In this document: one piece after another, positions 39,147 through 53,400 of the stretch
Layout of the letters: the number at the start of each line of letters is the position of its first letter
Numbering within the stretch: position 1 is the stretch's first letter
Source of the DNA: Strigamia acuminata
Lineage: Eukaryota > Arthropoda > Chilopoda > Geophilomorpha > Linotaeniidae
Direction: 5' to 3'
DNA length: 64,000 bases
Assembly: GCA_949358305.1 (NCBI GenBank)
Contig: OX442321.1
Location: 9,077,605-9,141,604 of the forward strand
Made by a program: the position numbers and the translations under genes
Notes under the pieces: model-generated
Seen by the model: only the letters and a program-made list of their open reading frames with translations
Told to the model about the DNA's origin: nothing
Database searches by the model: none

Positions 39147-42100
39147 ACTAGAAACACGGGCTGTCAGCCCTTAACAGTCACAAGCGTAACACGTTCCTCT
39201 TCCTGTGTATCTGACCGGCAATCAGCTCGACTGTGGTTAAACTTCCAGTCCAGGATTGTCAGATCCGTTCTGTTTGTCTTTCGCAGTCACGACCCAGTGC
39301 TCTGGGTAATACTTTGGAAACAGCTAATATTCTTTCTAACCTTAAAAACTAATCATCCGGTAGGATTAGCGGGCTTGCTAATCCCACTGTTAATTTCATT
39401 TAAAATATTCAAACAATTTGTGCGTGAATTTTGTTCTGATATTTTGATGTCTAATATCTACGCCATGATTGAGGCTAATGTAATGCTATAATGACATATG
39501 ATGTTTTTTATACTTCCTGTACCAGTTCTAAACTTGAAGTGTAACCGCCAGTTAATGTGTACATTCACCACTCTTTGTGATTAAATCCAACAATATTTAT
39601 AACAAATTTTAGGGAAATCATACAACAAAGGTTGTAATGACTAACGTCAAAATTTCTCAGTTCAATATGACTACGGTCGAAATTAATAAGATTGAATAAC
39701 AAAGATGAATATGAATTTGGTCGAAACATTCAGCGAACATATGGTCTACCCAAGTATACCATACCAATACCCAAATAATAAAATGCATAAATTATTTATT
39801 TACGTTTGTAGCAAGTTAGTTTGAGTAGGTTTTGTTTTAGCAATTTTTTTTATTTGCTTTCCAACAGTGACCGCATAGACAACTTTTGAATAATTTAAAC
39901 CGATCCGACCGGAAAAGTGGGCAGAAAAAAAACAATCCTTTAATAAAAATTTAAAACATCCGTTTTGGCGGTGTTCAATTCAGCATTTATCTGTCAAAAT
40001 TAGCCAGAGTTTTTACATTTTTGACTTTAAATCCGAAATGTAAACACATTTCATTAAGAATCCTCCAAATGCCACCCAAAGTTTACACTTGCTATGACTT
40101 ATGTCTTCTCCAAAACAATTTTTTCCCACCAGAATCAATAAATTACTTATTTATACTGAAAACCCATTACCTTGTCTCATTTATCTTTTTATCTAGTATT
40201 GCTTCAGACATCCGAGTCGGTATACGTATAATGAATGATCACAACAATAACAAACCAATTTTTCCAACCCAATATACGAGATCATTTCCAAGTTAATTAT
40301 TTTTAATTGTATTCCAAGTAATCCGCTCCAGATCGAAATCAAGGTAATGCCACCCGACTTATTTGCTTGTAAATTACCTGCGTTCATTTCGGTCCACACC
40401 GACATAGACAAAGCACACAGGCGTAAAAAGTCATCAACACGTCCGCTAATCAACAAACCATCTTCTAGATCAGTTGTAAAGCTCCATGCTCAAACTTGCA
40501 TGGTTCGTGGCCGGTGACATCGAACTGAAGAGTTAACTCGTTACATCAGAGTCAGAGTGAACGAAAGAGGAATGAACGCGGGTGAGCTGACAGGCGACAG
40601 GTTAATCCCCGCCTGTGTAATTAAGCCCGCCGAGTTTAATGAAGTAGACAAGCATTTGTGCGATAACACCCGAAGGCCCATTCGACCAAATACCACACAC
40701 ACACGGACACGTACATTTCAAACTACTCAGATGAACAAACAGTTATTAAAGCCGACACGCCATTTATTCCCGTAATGGCATTAAACTAAATTCCGCACTC
40801 GCAAAAACATATTCAAACTCTACGTGCCTTTAAACAACTAGCACTTACACCTGTTTAAATTGCTTTAAAAAGTTTCCAACTGACGCGACCTAACTGTGAA
40901 ATGAAACGAGCCTCCGCCAAGACACGAGACGAGCCAATTCACCGACACAGGAAACACATTTACAGAGGCGTATGATCATATTATATTGTGTAACCACGAA
41001 TTATTAGTCAAGAGTCACGACTAGCATGGTCAGTGAACAATTAACTATAACCGATTAAACCTTAAAGAGAAGCTACACTATAAAAAAAATCACTACCGTA
41101 CATCAACATAGGTAAATGCAAAGTGAATACAAATACTAACATTTTAGGATGTGCAATACCAACTTACAATTCCAATTATTACTATTATTATTTTTACAAA
41201 ACGCACTAAATCTATCAAATTTAGACAACCGATAATTGCCTACGGTTGATGGAGTTGAGTACTCGAAGCTAGTTTAATATTGTGGCAAATTTCAAGCTGC
41301 ATTAATTAATTACTTGTAAAATAACCTTAGGACAACTACAAAACAAGTTTAAACCAAATCAGCGGAACTCAAATTTGCAGCTCTCTAACCGCTCAGTTGA
41401 GGTAAACCACTGTTAATTTAAATACTACCTCTAAGCTCTATTTATCATCAGAAAAAAAAACACAAGAAAAAAAGCAAACGGGTATTTATTATCGAGTGTA
41501 TGGAGTGAAATTACGGAAAATATCAACCCGGTTCATGATTACTCTTTTTCTTGTGATTTTGTAAATGTACGAATTATTTTTTCTTTGCGACGATCGAGCG
41601 ACAATTAAAGAACACTGCAATTGAAATTGAATTGTAATCAATTCCTAACGATATCCACAAAGAACCTCTTTTAACCATTAACAGCTCCTAAAATATACCC
41701 AATCTATTACCAATCCTCGATCTCCATCTCCATCCCATTTAGAAAGTCGTAAACCCGAGTTGAAAAGTGACCCCAACCTTCGCTTTTCAAAACGTCGCTG
41801 GAACTGTAAGACGTCAATTTCGGTTAAGTGGAAAATCGTAGGATTTTGAACGTACCTAATGAACTGCCTAAGCAGGACCGAAAACTATTGAAAAGTCAAT
41901 TAAACAATGTACTTATTAAATTTTATTCTATTTATAAAACGCATTTAACCGTTGTCACTTTTCTGTATTTGATTACAACGTCGCATCCAGTGTCAATTTG
42001 CAGTCCAATTATCAAGCTCGTTGTCCGTTTATCATTGCCAACATAGCAAAGACCAGCTACGACCAAGTTTAATAGACATTCCTCAGCCCGAGCAAGAATT

Positions 42101-45100
42101 TCTTACAGTGTGTACAATTTACCTTAACCTCACAAAAAAAAAATTTTAAAAAAAATGTCACTAAAAAGGAATAATAGTCTCATACACACTCCCCACTTAA
42201 AATAACTTCAAATTATATCCACAGAAGCGCTGCAACAACAGAAACAAACACTACCGATGAGAACAGAGCGGCTGAAACCCGAAGTAATTTCACAATTCAT
42301 AATTCAAAACCACAACTTGCACGAAATTCCACTTCTACTCAGCGCGCAATTACATTTCTCGAGAAAACCAATCATGCCCAATGTCTAATCCACAATTCCT
42401 CTTCCCGAATTAATTTTCACTGCTCAGCAACTTTAAAAATTATTAATCACACAGTTGAATCAATCAATACAAACCCTCCATTCCCCCCTCGATAATTAAC
42501 AAATTTCAATCATTCAAATTAAATTAAATTTTACAAGCATACTTCATAAAATTGTAAAAAATGCAAATTCAATCGCCAACCGTTCCCTGCCCCTCTCTTT
42601 TCAACATGCAATATCGAAAACAGACGAAACCACTGGGTGACGCCATTACCTTTTATACACACATAAAAGTCAAAAGGAAATAAGCAAAGAAATAGTCCAT
42701 CTCGTGGGAAAATCCCATGCACAATTGAGCCCTCATTTGGTGGGTGGAGTTCCTTTTCTCTCCCAGCACCAATTGCGTCGTCAAATGCAACTCATTTTCT
42801 CGCCTACAATAAATAAGTTCCGCCCTCCATACTCCATTTTTTTTTCTTTCTTTTTTTTTTTTACTTCGTTTTACTTCTCTTCTCTCACCCAAGTCTGTTG
42901 AAGGATCCCATCGATTCTCCAGAGGATGTCTCTCACTGACTCTGCTATTCCACTTGACTTCAGCTATAGAGTGGCATTCCAATCAAGCATGAAAACTAAG
43001 TGTAAAAAAGACATCCTACTCGCTTTTTTTTATCCATTTCTTTTCTTTCATCCCGAATCTATAAATTGGGTTTAAAGGACACAAGGCGAGAAATTTAAAG
43101 CATCAAGTTGTCGTAAACATGCCATAAATCTTATTTATTTGTTTTAAAATTGGACATTTATTCTAGTTAGGCCCAACATCCCCATATCCAATTTTTCACT
43201 CCCAACTATAATTCAAATTAAAACCACCTTTAGCCCCCAAACATCCTATAGGTCTCTTAAATTTCTTTTTCTTTTTCTTCTTTTCTTTTCTTTTCCCAGC
43301 AGACGTGTCGCTTCGACAAACCAGTGTTTTGGTTTAACAAACACTCGTAATTGGCGCCCGCATAGACGCGCTGGTCCGCGAAAGATAATGAAAAAATTAA
43401 TTAAAAAAATTAAAAAAATTAAGAAAAAATAAAAATCATTATTATTTATTATTATTTATTATTATTTTTTTCCATTTTCCTTTGCACATCTAAAATTCCG
43501 TGAGCTTTTATTGAAAAATCAAATTTTAAATTCCTTTCCATAGCACTTTCTTTCAGCATTGCACGTCAAAAAGAAAACGCAAGAAAAGTGACATATGAGA
43601 CAGCTTAGTGGCAATTCCTAAAATCTCAAGCAGTGATCAAAAAAATACATTCACCATTCGCGTTGTAGAGAGTAGAAAAAGGAAGACAAGGGGGAGGAAG
43701 GGATGAAAAAAAAGCGAAAAAATTTTCCTGTTTGCTATTTCCCAACCCCTAATGATGCCATAGTCAAATGAAGGCGAGAAGAAGATAGTTTTATGATTAG
43801 AAAGAGCCCCCAACCCGTTCCAAATTGCCTTTCTCTCTCTCTAATGGCACAAGTGGAGTGTTACTCGTCTTCATTACCACCAAACATTTCACGCCCTTCG
43901 CATCTCATTTTAGATTCCACCGTGAATTTGAACCCATCAAAACACAAACACTTATTCCTCGCTATCCCTTTTACACATGCAAGGTTAAGTAGCAGAAAAA
44001 TTGACCACAATCGAAAATGTTTCTTGATTAAACTCCCGCTGACATCAGCACCTTTTTTCTTCCATTCGTTCCTTTTCATTTTTTTATTTTTTTTATATGG
44101 CCTCCATTACTGTACTTTTGATCGAATTTTCAGCTACGCATTCCGCTTTCTTCTGGGAATAAAGTCAAATTGGCCAATAAAAATGGTGCAAAATTTGTGA
44201 CGTCATTTAACAAATTCTCACTTAACAGCAAACGATAACTGGCCTGCGGAGACACAAGAGCTGCTCATCTATGCTAAACACGAAGACCTTCATATTTTTC
44301 TCGCCATATGTGAGCTCGGGGAAGGGTCTGTGAAGGGGAAAATCTTCCTCCACGGCACATACCTCTAATCAGAGCGAGAAGTGAAGCGCATTTGAATTGG
44401 AGCAGATTTAAGAATAAACACACTTACACACACACTTAAAGAAAACGGGTACGGTATGGGAAATGAGAAAAATAAAACAAAAAATAAATAAAAACAACAA
44501 AAAAAATTTAAAAAAAAGTATTAAAAAAATAAAAATGCACTTGAAGCTTGGTAGAAAGTAAAACGTGCGAGTTTGTCGTACGTGGGTGGATGCAAGGATG
44601 AGAAATTAAATTATTTATTCTCCTCGGGCTGTCTACTTGCTGAGAAATCTGCTCGAGCTTTTAGCATGGAATGCCACTTTCATTAGTGTGGCTCATGTAG
44701 ATCAAGTAATAAGACAAGAAATTAGATGTTGGCAAGAAGTGGATGGAAGAGAAAGGTGTGGGAATAACTGATGCATTTTCTCCTTACGAAACCGTCGGCA
44801 ACTAGAACTAAGTGTAGTGGAAAATAGAAACGTTCAAGTAATTAGAAAATGCCTTCACCCAAATTAATTCTAATAATATTTACGTGACTTGTAATTTATG
44901 CGCTCTCCCTAGGTATGTTTATGTTTTTTGAAAACTCCATTAAAATTACAATAACTTCTCTTACACAAATGCAATTAAATTTATACTCCCCATTTCAAAA
45001 CCACTTTTCTTTCAACTTCCTCAAAAAAATGATTAAATAAATCACATTATTTTACATTTAATTCGCAAATCGTAATGACGACACGCAAAAATACCTTAAA

Positions 45101-46866
45101 ACAACAAATTAAAAAACATTCTAATTCAGTTTTTTAATTTTGTACATTTTTAAAACCTTCCGCTCATGTAAATTGTAAAGCAGTGGTCATTTAAAAAAGT
45201 AGCCGACGGCAAACCGCGGTCATAAAACACCCGAAACATAATTTAACCTCGTTTTAAAAGCGACTAATTAAATGCCGCGATTAATTTAAAAAAGAGGGCG
45301 AAACATAAACGCAACAATAAATACAACAATAAAACGAAATTGTCAACTGAACTGGAAATCACAGATTCTAAACGCCCAAACTATTTACCCATCAACTTTT
45401 TTTCTTTCATTTTTTTTTTTATTACAACAGCATAAAAATTGCTGCCAAATCATGATTTCCACTTCCTGCGGTTTCCTTGTTGTTGTTATTCTTTTTGAAG
45501 GACGTCTTTATAGGTCAATGCAGCAGTAAACTGTAACCAGAAATAGATTCCAGATAGAAAGACTAGTCACCAATAATTGATAATAAAGCAATAAATACTA
45601 CTCCGTAGTATTTTTATCCAGTATAAAACGAGATAAAATGTAAAATACAAAAAAAAAAACTATAAAAAAAGATATGTAAAGGGAATTGTATCTTTTCTAA
45701 AATCAGATATTTATGCAGCGATAAAAGCTGCTAGAGAATATTTACAAGCCCTTGACTGACCTCTATTTTTCTAAACATACATTTCAAAATTCAGCCATCA
45801 CTTTCATTAATTACACCACAAATGTACATATTTCCGAGATAAATTTTTCTAGCATCAATTTCAATTTCCCTCATCAATCATTCCGTGTCATCCCATCGCT
45901 CTAAGTCAGAGCAATAAAATCAAAGTAAAATATAAAAATATAAAAAAAAATCTACCCTACTCAAATTATCGTATAATTATCCCGTATTAAATTCCCTATA
46001 ATTAAGATAGTCATAAAATAAAATTAAAAATCCCTTTCCCAAAGCCGCCACTCGAGTAGCATCAAAGAGAGACAAAGAGAGACAAAACGAAAACGAGCAG
46101 AGAAACGGCTTAATAAATTCGAAAAATTCATTTTCTTACTTTTCATTTCAAGATTATACGGTTCGAAACATTACCGTTCCTTTTTCGCTTTAATTTCCTA
46201 ATTACTTCAACACTTGGCAATTAAAAGAGGGAAGGGAAAAAAATTTAAGGCCTATTTCCAAAGAATGCAACAGCAATAAAAAATAAACTAGCAAAGGCAA
46301 CTAAATACCTCAACAGGGACTTGAACCGAGTTTATCAACAAACTGGCCGACGCCACCACCAGGTGGGAACGCGCCCTCGACTCGACTCAATAAATGGCCA
46401 GAAGCGAATTGTAATGAAAATTCCCCAGACGCCCACTCATTGCAGTTGCGAGTCTTTTCGAGAGAGATGGCCAACGAGAAATGTTACGACGAACGAGTGA
46501 TTTGTTTCTACAGCCACAGGGAAGCCGTAAGAAGAAATTGCATATCTACTAGTCAATGGCGCCTCCATTAGCCCAAAGGACAACAAAACAGCCATCTATT
46601 CATCAAAATGCAAACTCCCTTATGCTTACTCTCCTGTCAGTAATTGGCACCATAAGTTGCCATTTTAAATACCGTAAATGCCCATTTGCTCCACTAAGTG
46701 TACACCCAATTTTACCCCCAGTTCTACTATCCTCATGCGGTGCATTGGAATGTTTGGTCAACGTTCCAGTCTTCACTGCATTAGAACGCCCTGTCAATTT
46801 TCACTAGGCGCATTCATAAACTAATTTAGACTAAACAGCATTTTAAACAGCATGTTTAAACAGCTT

Positions 46867-46930
46867 TTATCGATCCAACTTCAAAAATTGTGGCTGATTT
46901 AGTCCGCAGTGGGCATGCGCACGACATTTT
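46867..46930 (+). repeat. Dispersed repeat family, copy B
   Basis: It contains TTATCGATCCAACTTCAAAAA, then GGCTGATTTAGTCCGC and GCATGCGCACGAC. It is the partner of 18976-19041, with scattered substitutions and short gaps. The two copies are 28 kb apart. Confidence 0.5.
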
Positions 46931-47116
46931 AACAACAAAACATAGACAACTGGCAATAAAGATATTAATCATAATAAAACTGTGCTTTCTTTGTGTTATG
47001 TGCTCATCTTGAGGTGTCCAACACCTCGTGGGCCTCCCCTGACCACGAGATGTCCTACCGCCACTCACAAACTGCAAGTTTAACATGACTTTATGAATGT
47101 GCATACCAAATAATTA

Positions 47117-47243
47117 CCACGTTTCTTTAATTCTACGACGCCATCGATTGTAAGATGCACGCTAATTTCAATACCATCAACAGAAAAAAAGCTTTCTAAG
47201 ACGCACCGCCTTTTTCGAGTGTCGTAGAATCAAAGAAATGTGT
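47117..47243. mobile_element. 127-bp Tc1/mariner-like MITE
   Basis: The left end CCACGTTTCTTTAATTCTACGACG and the inverted right end ACACATTTCTTTGATTCTACGACA match at about 20 of 24 bases. TA lies on each side (47115-47116, 47244-47245), the target duplicated by Tc1/mariner transposases. The inside holds two related blocks, TAAGATGCACGC and TAAGACGCACCGCC. No coding capacity. The superfamily call rests on the TA target and the size. Confidence 0.7.
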
Positions 47244-49084
47244 TAGTATAATTCATTTGATGAAACATATAAATTTATTTATATTTTCTTCTTGCACTAG
47301 TTTGGTATTATTTCGAGTTTTAAGATTCACCTACCTGCTTCAAAGTAGAGCGATACATTTTAACGAATATAGTAATTAGTGGCATCTACAACGAGGGATT
47401 GGGTCAATAACTCGTAAAACGATTTGAATCATTGTCAAAAATTAGGCGCCAAATCTCAATTACAATCTGATCGCCTTTCCCTCGTGGATGCACATTGCCA
47501 ATTCCAGCAGAAACTATTCCTTTAATTCTTAAGCAACGTCAGTGTGACAAAGGCAAGCAGGCAGGCGTTCAATTCCATGGGAGTGACCGGGTGGACAAAG
47601 ATGCATCGTGCTGGCAAAGAGAAGATTAAGCGTTAATACCATGGTGTTAGCCAATGAAAGAATCAACAACAACAAAGTACCGTCCAACACTTCAATTTTC
47701 CAATGAAAAATTAACCCGGCAACTGTGGCGCTCTAAACTGCTGAATCATGCCCCATATAAGCTTAAAATTTATACACAAGCTTTACTTTGGAAAATATTT
47801 TAAGTACAGTCACATTTTATATCAAAAAATGATGTAATAGGAAATTTGCTGCTGATGCATGTTTAACAGGTAATATGAAATTTTGGGATTTATTATTTTT
47901 TTAAATAAAAACAATAACAATAATAATACTAATAATAATAATGTACTGATAACGAATATTACTGCTTTAATGTGACCACTCCGGGATTCTCATTAGCATA
48001 GGCGGCAAGTGTGATAGATTACACAACAACTCGAAATGACAGCGATAACTTTTGGCGATTTTACAAAAATTCAGAATTTAACTCAATTAGGGATTGGGCC
48101 ACAACCAGGATGCATTTATACGTTCTTTACAGACGCGGATTAAGTAATTTAATCAAACTAAATGGATCAACACGCAAAAAAGACAGATCTTTGTACCATA
48201 CTCAAATTACAGTCGCACAACAAAGAAATAAAAATTAGGTTTATAGTTTCGCCGAGCGTGGACTCAATTGGCAAATAACACATTTTATATAGTTTCCGAT
48301 TTCTTGAAACAAACTTTTTAGTTTTAAATTCGTTTTTCAATTTCGTCTGAAACACAGAACTTACGAGTTTTGCCGACACAGCAAACTTCTTTGATTAGAT
48401 TAAACATCACTCGTCGAGCACAGCGGCCATTTACAGCCCAACCGCCGCTTTAAAAACGTCGTGACGTAATTGGTCGGTTCGAATCACGTGATCTGCTCAA
48501 CAAACAGCTACGGCGGATTTTGTTAAAATTTCTAAACCAAATTTTACATCCTAAACTTGAATGTTTATTTAATTTAAAAATGAGAAATAATATAATTTTA
48601 TAATTATTTCACGACCGATAGAACGTGTATACCTAATTTATAACAGCAAACCTCATAAAATAATCAAACACTCATGATCATCAATAAACAAACTGATATT
48701 TTAATTTAACGATGTTATAATACGCAATGCCATTGCTTTTATTTTTTACATGAATAAAAATAAACCTCCTCGAGTCCCAACTCCTTTTTTTGCGGTTCAA
48801 CATGATTGTAATATCCCTTGATCCATTCCACTAACACCACTAACTCAACTGTGTTCAATCGTCCCTGCAATAACAATTGAGCTCTTGCCTGTCTAATGAC
48901 AGCGTAAAGGGGAAGAAATTTGAGCACATTGGACAGTAATGTCGTTTGAAAGAAGAAAACAGAACAGTGGGGACGGGGGAAAACGAACGATGAGGGGGAG
49001 GAAGAAGAAGTCAAATCGTCATGGGGACAATCCATCATTGCAGAAGGCCCCTGCAACCAATCATGCCACTAATGATGACTGGTG

Positions 49085-49215
49085 AGGAGCCGGTTCATTC
49101 TCAAAATGGATTCCTAACATGCGGTGACGTCACGTCATTATGACAAATGCCGGAACATGCAGAGTTGAGTAGAGTGCGAGTAGCATCGCCTCGCCTCGCC
49201 TCGCCTTCAATCTTT
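49085..49215. promoter_or_regulatory. CRE cluster and TCGCC microsatellite, promoter-like
   Basis: TGACGTCACGTCATTATGAC (49125 onwards) overlaps two CRE-like half-palindromes. It is followed by TCGCC x4 at 49186-49205 and by TGAG|GTAATTA, a possible donor. No gene is seen nearby. Confidence 0.3.
49186..49205. repeat. 5-bp microsatellite (TCGCC)n
   Basis: Four perfect copies, adjacent to the CRE cluster at 49125. Confidence 0.9.
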
Positions 49216-50189
49216 TGAGGTAATTATACTTTGATTATGTACAAGCTACGGCAACTTGTGCCATTAATCGACAACCCTGTTCGTTTTATTTAATCAGTGG
49301 CTTTTAGTAGGCGTTGCACGTGCGCTTTTGATTGACTTGTTGACTCGAAAAGTTGTCTTTAAGACGCAAATGAGTGGAAACAGATTTCAAAAGAACCGTT
49401 ATTAAGTCGCGAAAGGGCAGATTAAGTCGGTCTTCAATGGGTTAGGGCCTTGCCATTTTGACTTGACGAAACGCAGCCGTTAAACTAATTAAAATTTTAT
49501 AATGTCCCTCATTACCGGTCCGAATATGCTTCCATCCGCGCACTCGCTCTACCTTCTCCTTGGAGACCCCGCAGGCAACCTTCGGTGTTTCCCGTTGACA
49601 CCTTCCTTCCAACAGTCAACAAGTGGACATTATACTTGTTTCATCCACCACCAGACGGCTCGCGACAACGGCCGCGTTCAAATTTGGTAAAATTCCAAGA
49701 AAACTCGAACTAAAATGTCTTCCATTAAGCAATAAACATTTATTGAACGGCTGCAACGCCAAAAAATCACATTCAGCACATTATTACACGCAACAATGAT
49801 TATTTTTTTTCTAAACCTTATATATCTGGAAAGGACAAAACCCGATTTATTTTCTTTCCTTCTCTCTTCTATTCATTCCATCTATCTCATTCTCCCTATA
49901 GATATACATGTATACGGTTTATCAAAACGAGCATTTGACACTGCAGTTAAATTTAATTTCCTATTAAACCGGAAGAGGGTACTAAATCAAACTTCCTCTT
50001 CTATCTCCCAGCATTAGACACTGTCTAACCATAATTAGTTTCATTCTCGGAATAGCAATGTGTCAGCACACCCCGTTCCCGCATCTCCTCTCCTCTCTTC
50101 TCTTCTCATGACTCCGGCACTTGATACACGTTTCATAAATGGATGAAATGACAGCGTGCATTAAGCAGCCGCTGCCGAATTCCACAGCT

Positions 50190-50232
50190 TCCCTCTTCTC
50201 TCTCCCTATCTCTCTATCTCTCTCTCTCTCGT
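50190..50232. repeat. (CT)n-rich microsatellite
   Basis: CTCTCTCCCTATCTCTCTATCTCTCTCTCTCTC, an interrupted CT run. Confidence 0.85.
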
Positions 50233-50396
50233 GTGGTGCGGTCGAACGTAAACAAATTCATATTTCAAGCGTCCCCTTCCTTCATTCCCTCTTCAAATGA
50301 CCAAAACGCACTCTTTAGCAAATTGTCTCTCGCAAAAGGTCCTTTTCCAATAAACGGCATGTGCACCCTCCTCGCCCCACCTCATCCACGTATCGC

Positions 50397-50430
50397 CAGT
50401 TCAGTTCAGTTCAGTTCAGTTCAGTTCAAT
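50397..50430. repeat. 5-bp microsatellite (CAGTT)n
   Basis: Six copies of CAGTT followed by one CAATT. Confidence 0.9.
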
Positions 50431-53400
50431 TCGCCATCCGCTTACCCCTCTCCGTCTTCCACCAAAACCACAAGGTTATTGCCGCCATCATCGCCTGCCA
50501 TTATGAACAACAATAATCATTTTATGACGAAGGGGACGCGCCCTCCATCTATTCCAACAAATGGCCTTCAATTAGTTTTGCTTAATTGCCAAAATTAAAA
50601 GAAGACTTTTAAAGTTTCTTAACTCCTCTTCTCTTCATATTAGAACCGCTATCGTAATCATCATTAACATCGACATACGCTTTCCCTTTACGTCTATGAA
50701 CGAATCGCGCCATCTATGGATGATAAAAGAATGCACTTGCATTTAATTATTCCTTATTTAAAATTACTAATACAACAAATTAAACATGTTTCAAATTGTT
50801 GTCCGCAATTCAAATTGCCCGGTAGACCCGCACGTAAATATTCTAAAATAAACATTTATTTATGATTTCGCAAAAAATCCATTTTATAAAATTAAAATTT
50901 AAAATCAAAGTTATAAAATCTTGAAATAAAAGAAATCATCTAAAATCTATATATAAAAAAGAGAACACGTTTCTCATCACCTTCCACGCAACTACCAAGG
51001 GAAATATATTTCGTGGTTGCACATTCGGAGAAAAAAGAACTTAGAACCAATCAGCATTCAGAATGCAAACTCAATGAAGAGTCAAGTGACCCTTAAAAAA
51101 AAGGGTAAAAAAAATGTATATTTTTTTATTTGAATTCGGTTAAGAAATGAAAATTGAGGAAAAAGGAGGATGTACCAGACTCCATTATGTCTGGGCAGCG
51201 GATCGATTACGGGAGCTCGGGAGGGAGTAAAATGGATGAGAGAGAGAGAGAGACTGTGTGTGTGTGGGCTCTAGACCACGTGGAAATTCCCTCGCTCGTT
51301 TGTGTGACCTCATTTATTTAGGAAATACCATGTTTATACATATTTCAATTACCTGCACACGGAGCAAGCGTTTCGGTGTATTTTTTTAGATAAAATATAC
51401 AATTTTATATTGTGGATTTTTTTTTCTTTTTTTGATTAAAAAATCAACATGGCACCGCAAACTGAATAACTCATGGCTCGCTTCGTCGCCCAAAATGAAA
51501 TATTTTGCCATAATTTCGGTAATTTTTATGCAAATCATTTTAAATTTAAGATTTATGCGATAAGCGCTTAGGTTGAAAGTCTAAGTTATTTTTTCTCGCG
51601 CATGCGCGGTAGAGATAATTCGATACTGCGCAATATTCCACCACGAATGGAGTTTATCCGGGAACTGTCTCGCTAAAAAAAAAAAAAAGAAAAAAAAGAT
51701 AAATTCAATTTATTTTGGTTAAATTTGAATACTATAGAAACAAAAGCAATGTGGGTCGAATCAGATTGTAATTCGAGTCCAACTTGCAAATAAAGAAAAC
51801 CAACTTTATCACGGTTGTGCATCGAATTGTTCACCTTTTCTTTCCTAATTGGAATTAAAAAGCGCAGAGAAAAAAAATTATCATTTTCGGTGTCAAAAAC
51901 ATCTGGAAGCTCACTTTGAAAATCTATTCCCATTCCTCCATTATAAAATAAAAACAAAAATTAAAAATTCCTTTCACATTTCATGCACTCCATAAAACAA
52001 AGAAAACTAATTACTTCTTAAAATCCAGTTTTTCCCTTTTGAAAAGTTGTGCATACACTCACATTACATGATTGCAATTGCAACTATTCTTTATGGTCGA
52101 GAGTTCGGATTTCCAAGCACTAAAAATACGTGCTTTTTAATTTTCCCAACCCTTTCGCTTCTTTATTTACTTAACTTGCTCATTTCTCCATTTTCCAAAT
52201 GGAAGCAAGTAATTTCTAACACTTGTTATATTAATGATTCTACTTTATATTTCTCCCCCCGTCCTTCCTCACTTTTAATTCTTTTCCCGTGAAACGTTCA
52301 ACGCAAATGTTTGCCCACAAAACGATACGAGTAGAAGAAAACGAGTTGAGAAGCCTGAGACAGCGTGGCGGCGAACGAGCCTCTGAGCCCCGTTTACACA
52401 AGAGAGCATTTCACGTACTTTTGAATGGAAGCAAACACTTAACTCGCACCGTTGTGAGCCAAACAACGGAGCTAATGCGTTGTGCCTAATGCCCTTTCCC
52501 CATCTTAAGTGCACCTGATACATCAAACAGTACCAAACGAGGATGAGATAAGCCAAGCAAGAGAAGGTGCCAGATTCTCTCTAAATATTTACACAGCCAA
52601 TGTCACTTTACGTGACCGCTCCGCTCGCTCGCAGTAAACTCGGACAATAAAAATTACAAAATACGATTATTGCAATTATCAAAATACATTACACAACCTC
52701 ACGATCGTTTCGCGACGCAAAAACAATTTCGTTTCGGCGGACTCGGCAGTCGCAGGGACACGCTATCTCGCCAAAATAGGCTTAGGGTTATTTGAGCAGT
52801 ATCGCTTATTTGATTAGGAATACCTATGTTTTTAATGTTTCTCAAGTGTCGCTATTATCAGTCATATTCGCTACTGTAAATGAGCTAAGATTAACCCACG
52901 AGCGAAACTTAACGCGCAAAATGCTTATACTCTATTTAGATGGTCCTATTGGAGAGCTTAACCAAATTACTATATAAAGCTGAAGTCTCTTCCATTAGTT
53001 TAGGTCGTTAACACTTGCACTGAAATTGTTTTTTTCTTTATAAATAAAAATAAAAAATTTAAATTTAACCAATTAAACAATTTTTTTTTTTTGTTATAGT
53101 CTGTTCGGTTATTTTTTTTTAATTTACTCAAAATCGATTTGGAAATTAATGAAACCAACCATGAATGATTTTTTTCTTTTTCTAAGCATTAAAAACTCCT
53201 ATTCAGTTAAAGCATTTTAACCTTTTTTGGGTCCTTTTGGGTGTCTCAGTATTTCGATTTGTTAATTCTAATTTTCCCATAAATGTCGAAATGTCATTAG
53301 ATCTGTAACAAAAAAAAAGATTAAAATGCTTTTTATAAAACGTTCAATATTTAATTCCGAGATTAATAAATCAATTGCTAATAAAAGATTACAAATTTCA

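Larger units (their letters stand above)
32995..47116. other. Gene-free AT-rich DNA
   Basis: Includes the open frame at 33534, the tRNA-like segment at 39074, TTATTATTA microsatellite at 43436-43466, a TGACGTCA at 44198-44205, and repeat copy B at its end. No recognisable gene. Confidence 0.55.

Noticed and set aside
43793-44200. 135-codon plus-strand open frame
   Set aside because: It has low-complexity Phe-rich stretches from T-runs and no domain or splice support.
46309-46370. GACTTGAACCGAG, inverse of a tRNA T loop
   Set aside because: No D arm or anticodon arm on the minus strand at the right spacing.
48470-48496. GGTTCGAATCACG, a possible tRNA B box
   Set aside because: No A box, anticodon stem or acceptor pairing at tRNA distance. 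The patch is better explained as a CpG-rich regulatory stretch with CACGTG.
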